From UBA6120 sp964639215 (lineage in GTDB: Bacteria; Bacillota_I; Bacilli_A; RFN20; CAG-826), in the NCBI GenBank assembly GCA_964639215.1, contig CAZXCV010000011.1, positions 1-47,992 on the forward strand: a stretch of 47,992 nucleotides of DNA, in the 5' to 3' direction. How positions within the stretch are numbered: the first letter of the stretch is position 1; each line of letters opens with the position of its first letter. Made by a program: the position numbers and the translations under genes. The notes under the pieces were generated by a model. The model was given only the letters and a program-made list of their open reading frames with translations, did no database searches and was not told the DNA's origin. This document shows positions 43,763 through 47,992 of the stretch, in pieces.

Positions 43763-43771
43763 TGCTATAGT
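43763..43771 (+). promoter_or_regulatory. Extended -10 promoter of the pgm operon
   Basis: TGCTATAGT (43763-43771) is an extended -10 element 21 nt before the ATG at 43793. The predicted leader is about 15 nt and holds no clear ribosome site. Confidence 0.45.
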
Positions 43772-43792
43772 CAATTTAGCGAGTAATACTGC

Positions 43793-45481
43793 ATGATAAC
43801 TGATTATAAAATTTGGAAAACCTCAAAATTATTGCCTAAAAAAGACCGGATTTCGCTAAAAAAATATTCACCGTTAGAAATCGAAGAATGTTTTGCTCTC
43901 AATCTTGGATTTGGTACCGGTGGTCTTCGGGGCATTATGGGTTTAGGAACAAATCGCATTAACGATTTTACAATTAAGCAAACCACGATGGGTTTGGCAT
44001 CTTATATCATTTCAAAGTATCAAGCCCCACAGCATGTGGTCATCGCTTATGACACTCGCCTGAATTCGAAACATTACGCCACCATCAGCGCCCAAACATT
44101 AGCCCATTACGGGATTATCGTCCATTTATTTATCAATCCACGACCGACACCACAGCTATCATTTATGGTTCGTCATTTGCATGCTCAAGCCGGTATTGTG
44201 ATTACTGCAAGTCATAATCCCCCAATTTATAACGGTTTTAAAATCTACGATCATGACGGTTGCCAGTTCGTCCCTCACTTAGTCGATGAAATCCGTCAAT
44301 TCATGGAAAGAGACGGTGACTATTTTGCTTTTAGTCTTCCATCTTATACAAACTGTAAAAAGCGCGGTTTAATTAAAGAACTTGGTGCGCGTGACGATCA
44401 ACCTTACCTTTCTTTTTTAAAAAAATTACGCATAAGAAAAACGCGAAAAAGTAATTTTCACATTGTCTACACACCACTTCACGGTACTGGTATCGCTTAT
44501 GGGACAAAACTACTTGAACAGTTAGGTTATCAAGTGAGTGCGGTCGACGAGCAAATGGTCATTGATCACAATTTTTCAACACTTAGTTCCCCAAATCCCG
44601 AGAATAAAAGCGCCTTTATCTTGGCTGAAAAACTCGGGCATGCTAAAAATGCTGCATTATTAATGGCCACTGATCCCGATGCCGATCGTCTTGGAGTCGC
44701 TATTAAGGAAGAGAACGAATACCGATATTTGTCAGGATCTGAACTTGGGGCTTTGATGCTCAACTATTTGTTGAAATTCAAACCGAGGACGCCTGCTTCC
44801 ACCCTTATCACGACAATCGTGACTCCACCACTAGGGAAAAAGATGGCACAAGCTCATGGTCTAACGGTAATTGAAACATTGACAGGTTTTAAATATATTG
44901 GAGAGCAAATTGCTAAGTTGCCACAACCGACTGATTTTTTCTTTGGATATGAGGAATCATTTGGTTACTTATTCTCACCACTTGTTCGTGATAAAGATGC
45001 TTTTCAAGCAATGATATTGTGCGCTGAACTATTTAACTATTACTTTCAAAGAAACATCAGCGTCACGCAAGCGCTCACCAAAATACATCGAAAATATGGC
45101 TATTACGCAGATTGCTTGGAAAACTATGAGTTTGCTGGTCTTAAAGGTTTAGATATTATGGCTAATGTGATGACATCAGTTCGACAAAAAGCTCGAAATA
45201 TTATTACTCATGGCTTGAAATTAGTGGCGATTGAAGACTATCAAAGTTCCTTACGCACCGATGACTTAGGAAATACTGAAACAATCACCATGCCAAAGTC
45301 CGATGTCATTAAAATTATCTATTCTTTAGGCTCGATCGTTTTTCGTCCTTCAGGCACAGAACCGAAATTAAAAATTTATTTATCATTTAAAGGGCAAACA
45401 CTAGAAAGAGCCCGTGCTATTCTCAATCAAGTTCGTGACACGATTGTTGCCTTTATTGCACCTTATCAAACAAATGGATAA
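43793..45481 (+). CDS. Phosphoglucomutase/phosphomannomutase
   Basis: Alpha-D-phosphohexomutase that interconverts hexose 1- and 6-phosphates. The phosphoserine is S140 in TASHNPPIYNGFKIY. The metal loop is DPDADRLGVAI, the sugar loop EESFGYLF, and the phosphate loop RPSGTEPKLKIY. The N-terminal GTGGLRGIMGLGTNRIN is typical of the long PgcA-type enzymes, and length 562 fits. It is the first gene of a three-gene operon with manA (8-nt overlap) and a ROK kinase. It supplies glucose-1-phosphate or mannose-1-phosphate to nucleotide-sugar synthesis; the sugar preference cannot be read from sequence. Confidence 0.93.
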   Translation: MITDYKIWKTSKLLPKKDRISLKKYSPLEIEECFALNLGFGTGGLRGIMGLGTNRINDFTIKQTTMGLASYIISKYQAPQHVVIAYDTRLNSKHYATISAQTLAHYGIIVHLFINPRPTPQLSFMVRHLHAQAGIVITASHNPPIYNGFKIYDHDGCQFVPHLVDEIRQFMERDGDYFAFSLPSYTNCKKRGLIKELGARDDQPYLSFLKKLRIRKTRKSNFHIVYTPLHGTGIAYGTKLLEQLGYQVSAVDEQMVIDHNFSTLSSPNPENKSAFILAEKLGHAKNAALLMATDPDADRLGVAIKEENEYRYLSGSELGALMLNYLLKFKPRTPASTLITTIVTPPLGKKMAQAHGLTVIETLTGFKYIGEQIAKLPQPTDFFFGYEESFGYLFSPLVRDKDAFQAMILCAELFNYYFQRNISVTQALTKIHRKYGYYADCLENYEFAGLKGLDIMANVMTSVRQKARNIITHGLKLVAIEDYQSSLRTDDLGNTETITMPKSDVIKIIYSLGSIVFRPSGTEPKLKIYLSFKGQTLERARAILNQVRDTIVAFIAPYQTNG

Positions 45482-46424
45482 AATCAGATTTTTACGATTA
45501 GCACCGATATTTAAAGAACGGATCTGGGGTGGGCACGCACTCAGCCATTATTATCCATTGATGCCAAATAACGTCTTGATTGGTGAGGTTTGGGTCATAT
45601 CCGCACATCCACATGGTGATTGTGCGATTATCGGTGGTCCTTTTAATGGTCAAACATTAAGTAACGTCTATCGTAACAACAAACAATTATTCAATCACGA
45701 CAAACATGATACTTTCCCATTAATGGTAAAACTTATCGATGCGAATGATGATTTATCAATTCAAGTACATCCAGATGATAAATATGCTCAAATACAAAAT
45801 CACCCATATGGTAAAGAGGAAGCTTGGCTCATTTTAAAGGCATCGATAAACCAGCAAATTCAACTTGGCCATCATGCTAGAAGTCACGAAGAACTTAAAC
45901 GACTCATCATCGATGATAAATATGACGAGTTACTTAAGTATCAACCACTGCACCAAGATGATTTTGTCATTGTAAAGCCAGGAACAATTCATGCGATTCT
46001 AAAGGGCACCTTATTATTAGAAATTCAACAATCATCTGATCTAACGTACCGCGTCTACGATTATAACCGCGTTACTCAAGATGGGAAGAGACGACCGCTT
46101 CATCTTGAAGATGCCCTTAACGTTATTGCAGTTCCTGATAATTCTCATCGCCCCGAACGTATCAGTATTGACAAAACTAATATCAGGCAAATTCTTTACC
46201 ATGGAAAACATTTCACAATTGAACAATGGCAGACCGCTGGTGAAATTACCTTAAAACTTAATCAATCTTACTACCTCATTAATGTGCTTGATGGTAACGG
46301 GATAATTGATGATGAACCATTAGAAATGGGTGATTCTTTGATTATTACTTCAATGGTAAATACCACAACAATCAAAGGGCGATTACGCATTATTGTCAGT
46401 TATTTAAGCGAGGATTTGCTATGA
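45474..46424 (+). CDS. manA: Mannose-6-phosphate isomerase, class I
   Basis: Zinc enzyme interconverting mannose-6-phosphate and fructose-6-phosphate. Predicted metal ligands are H99 in IQVHPDDKYA, E116 in GKEEAW and H173 in PGTIHAI. The N-terminal LAPIFKERIWGG and the later EIQQSSDLTYRVYDY-R are Firmicute ManA blocks, and 316 residues is normal. I use the ATG at 45474, which overlaps the mutase stop by 8 nt, because family similarity starts there; the frame is open upstream, but those residues lie over the mutase end and do not resemble the family. Confidence 0.94.
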   Translation: MDKIRFLRLAPIFKERIWGGHALSHYYPLMPNNVLIGEVWVISAHPHGDCAIIGGPFNGQTLSNVYRNNKQLFNHDKHDTFPLMVKLIDANDDLSIQVHPDDKYAQIQNHPYGKEEAWLILKASINQQIQLGHHARSHEELKRLIIDDKYDELLKYQPLHQDDFVIVKPGTIHAILKGTLLLEIQQSSDLTYRVYDYNRVTQDGKRRPLHLEDALNVIAVPDNSHRPERISIDKTNIRQILYHGKHFTIEQWQTAGEITLKLNQSYYLINVLDGNGIIDDEPLEMGDSLIITSMVNTTTIKGRLRIIVSYLSEDLL

Positions 46425-47311
46425 AATTTGTGATTGGGATTGATATTGGCGCTTCAAACATTCGGATTGGAATTGTCGATGAAATTGCGACGATCAGGTT
46501 TCAGCGACAAATACCAACGATTCGTGATGATTTTGACGGATTCATGACGCAGGTCGAACAATTAATTGATATTGCGCTCCAACAAGATTACGACATTATT
46601 GGGATTGGAATTGGAATTCCAGGACCAGTGAAACCACAGACGGGGTACATTCACGTATTGCCAAACATTGGCATAGGTGATTTTGACATTAAAACGATCC
46701 TTGAAACAAGGTATCCACTTCCTGTTTATGTAACAAACGATGCAAATGCCGCTGCTTATGGTGAAGCCCTCCTTGGCGAAGGAAAAGATGAGCGCGTCGT
46801 CCAATATATTACCCTTTCGACTGGGATTGGTGGCGGCCTTATCATCGATAAAAAGATTTATACTGGGACCCATGGTTTTGCCCAAGAGATCGGTAATATG
46901 ATTATTGATCCTTCAGCACCACAACCGAACAAAAGCATGAATAAGGGAAGCTTCGAGTCATGGTGTTCTGGTAAAAGTCTCGTGGCAATGGCTCAAAATA
47001 TTGGACTGTATCCAAAGCACGCGGGGGAAGTTTTTACAAATCCAGATTGTCAAACCATCATCATTGACTGGATTACTCACCTAAGCATGGCTCTCGCCAA
47101 CATGATTACTTTATATGAACCCAACGTCTTTATACTGGGTGGAGGTGTCATGCGTTCTTCTGATTACTTCTATGACCGCATCTTACCAGAAGTTAAAAAA
47201 TACACTTTTCCTGGCATTCACGATCAATTAAAAATTGCGAAAGCACATTTTGGACAAGACTCAGGAATCATTGGAGCATCGATGTTAGCATTTTATCCTT
47301 ATTTCTATTGA
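46421..47311 (+). CDS. ROK-family sugar kinase (glucokinase-like)
   Basis: ATP-dependent hexose kinase. The phosphate loop is GIDIGASNIRIG, then IGIGIPGPV, the catalytic Asp is D107 in VTNDANAAAYGE, and the ATP site is TLSTGIGGGLI. H151 and E156 lie in HGFAQEIGNM, and the C-terminal ILGGGV motif is present. The CxCGxxGC zinc motif that follows the HxxxE block in most ROK kinases is missing; the region reads PNKSMNKGSFESWCSGKS. Glucokinase, fructokinase and N-acetylhexosamine kinase are all possible. The start overlaps manA as ATGA. Length 296 is typical. No terminator is obvious after it. Confidence 0.9.
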   Translation: MKFVIGIDIGASNIRIGIVDEIATIRFQRQIPTIRDDFDGFMTQVEQLIDIALQQDYDIIGIGIGIPGPVKPQTGYIHVLPNIGIGDFDIKTILETRYPLPVYVTNDANAAAYGEALLGEGKDERVVQYITLSTGIGGGLIIDKKIYTGTHGFAQEIGNMIIDPSAPQPNKSMNKGSFESWCSGKSLVAMAQNIGLYPKHAGEVFTNPDCQTIIIDWITHLSMALANMITLYEPNVFILGGGVMRSSDYFYDRILPEVKKYTFPGIHDQLKIAKAHFGQDSGIIGASMLAFYPYFY

Positions 47312-47368
47312 ATTTTAACGATTATTTTAATCTTTTTTTAATTAATATTAATCTTTTGGGCGTGCATA

Positions 47369-47432
47369 TTGACAAAATCACGCGCGTACGCATATTATAA
47401 ATTTGTAATGATGTAAGCGCTACGATAAGGAG
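47369..47432 (+). promoter_or_regulatory. Promoter, cre-like operator and RBS of the last gene
   Basis: A perfect TTGACA (47369-47374) and TATTAT (47393-47398) are separated by 18 nt, with the palindrome GCGTACGC (47384-47391) in the spacer. About 6-20 nt after the predicted start lies ATGTAAGCGCTACGA (47411-47425), which matches the CcpA cre consensus except at one position. AAGGAG (47427-47432) precedes the ATG by 8 nt. The layout suggests catabolite repression by a road-block site. CcpA control is inference. Confidence 0.6.
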
Positions 47433-47440
47433 ATTGCATT

Positions 47441-47992
47441 ATGAAGAAGAGTTTCATATTCGGTTTAATTCTCATTCCAGCCGTGTTACTTGGGATTAAT
47501 ATTCAAACCACACAAAGAACGAGTGAAGTTGAGGCCGTTTACACTCCCTATTATCAAATTCCGAATGGTGGTTTTGAATCTGGAAATCTGGATTATTGGA
47601 AGACATTTGGTTTGTGGAAAACCGAAACCGAACCTGGTATGGTGGCATTCACGAGTTCTTTAGTGCACAATGGCACTTATTTTAGTGATTATCCCTATGG
47701 TAGAGATGGTACCTATCAATTAGGTATTACTAGTGTATCCGTTGCTTGGGATCAAGCATCTGAACGAATGGGTTATCTAAGATCATCAGATTTCATTCTT
47801 GGTGGTTCTGGTTGGATTAGTTTCAAATTGGGCGGTGGAAAATATTCAGAGTATGCTTATATGTCAGTTCGAGAATCAGATACCGATTTAGAAGTCGCCC
47901 GCTTTGCAAATCGTCACTTTAACGACACGGGCAAAGCCGCAGCGCAGTATGGGTCGTCCATATCAAATGCCGAAGCTTTTCTATTTCAGTAT
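47441..47992 (+). CDS. N-terminal part of a secreted carbohydrate-active protein (3' truncated)
   Basis: The frame is open from the ATG to the window end (184 codons, no stop). It begins with a signal peptide (about 1-30: MKKS, hydrophobic core, likely cleavage after VEA). The mature part reads IPNGGFESGNLDYWKTFG, then YLRSSDFILGGSGWISFKLGGG. This module pattern is found at the front of secreted GH32-type levanases/fructan hydrolases and other carbohydrate-active surface proteins of Firmicutes. The catalytic part, if any, lies outside the window. A fructan- or glycan-degrading enzyme is the best guess. It has a strong promoter and a cre-like site. Confidence 0.75.
   Translation, partial: MKKSFIFGLILIPAVLLGINIQTTQRTSEVEAVYTPYYQIPNGGFESGNLDYWKTFGLWKTETEPGMVAFTSSLVHNGTYFSDYPYGRDGTYQLGITSVSVAWDQASERMGYLRSSDFILGGSGWISFKLGGGKYSEYAYMSVRESDTDLEVARFANRHFNDTGKAAAQYGSSISNAEAFLFQY

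Noticed and set aside
47384..47391. GCGTACGC palindrome as a proven operator
   Set aside because: Eight bases are too short to stand alone, so it is only mentioned with the promoter and cre-like site.
1..47992. CRISPR arrays, insertion sequences, prophage or toxin-antitoxin pairs
   Set aside because: I saw no repeat-spacer pattern, transposase, integrase, phage structural gene or typical toxin-antitoxin pair.

Overview
The window looks like part of the chromosome of a moderately AT-rich, low-G+C bacterium of the Bacillota/Mycoplasmatota (Tenericutes) side, plausibly an Izemoplasma/Acholeplasma-like or Erysipelotrichia-like lineage. This rests on lipoproteins instead of outer-membrane proteins, AGGAG-type ribosome sites, a lysine riboswitch, an ECF-type folate transporter next to folC, GPH sugar symporters and many LicD/BY-kinase-type surface-polymer genes. 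TGA is used as a stop (galE, folC, the SDR ending at 30172), so the code is standard. A run of ten Ns inside one gene shows that this is a draft or metagenome assembly. I see no rRNA, CRISPR array, insertion sequence or prophage. The taxonomic placement is inference.

Layout. 1-6250: the end of an unknown surface protein, then two tandem secreted type I pullulanase lipoproteins, each closed by its own terminator. 6265-8904: a lysine riboswitch with terminator, then a three-gene polar amino-acid ABC transporter, predicted to import lysine. 8901-17615: a surface-polysaccharide block. It holds galE-ugd plus a VanZ-like protein carrying four Ig-like repeats, an O-antigen ligase/polymerase-like protein, a translationally coupled HAD phosphatase / IspD-TarI-type cytidylyltransferase / SDR operon, and a divergent LicD phosphotransferase. 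17616-21558: an smpB-folC-folT-small membrane protein-GH13 operon read leftwards. 21681-27453: an LTD-domain surface protein, a non-hydrolysing UDP-sugar 2-epimerase (containing the gap), a Wzz-like protein fused to a degenerate tyrosine-kinase domain, and a membrane UDP-GlcNAc 4,6-dehydratase-type enzyme. 27453-29950: glyA, tRNA-Gln(CUG) and ald, the last with an unusual leader. 30172-47311: a glycan-use region with GH3, GPH symporter, GH2, GH36, an SLC45-like sugar transporter and a pgm-manA-ROK kinase operon, with ilvE and a serine hydrolase between them. 47441-end: the start of a secreted carbohydrate-active protein behind a strong promoter and a cre-like site.

How it fits together (inference). 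Secreted pullulanases cut alpha-glucans outside the cell, and the resulting oligosaccharides, along with alpha- and beta-galactosides and beta-glucosides, are imported by MFS/GPH symporters. Cytoplasmic GH13, GH36, GH2 and GH3 enzymes hydrolyse them, and the ROK kinase, PMI and phosphohexomutase feed glycolysis and nucleotide-sugar pools. GalE, Ugd, the 2-epimerase, the 4,6-dehydratase and the CDP-polyol-like module then use these pools for a surface glycopolymer. Genes are very tightly packed: 1-8 nt overlaps within operons, and convergent genes overlapping by up to 59 nt.
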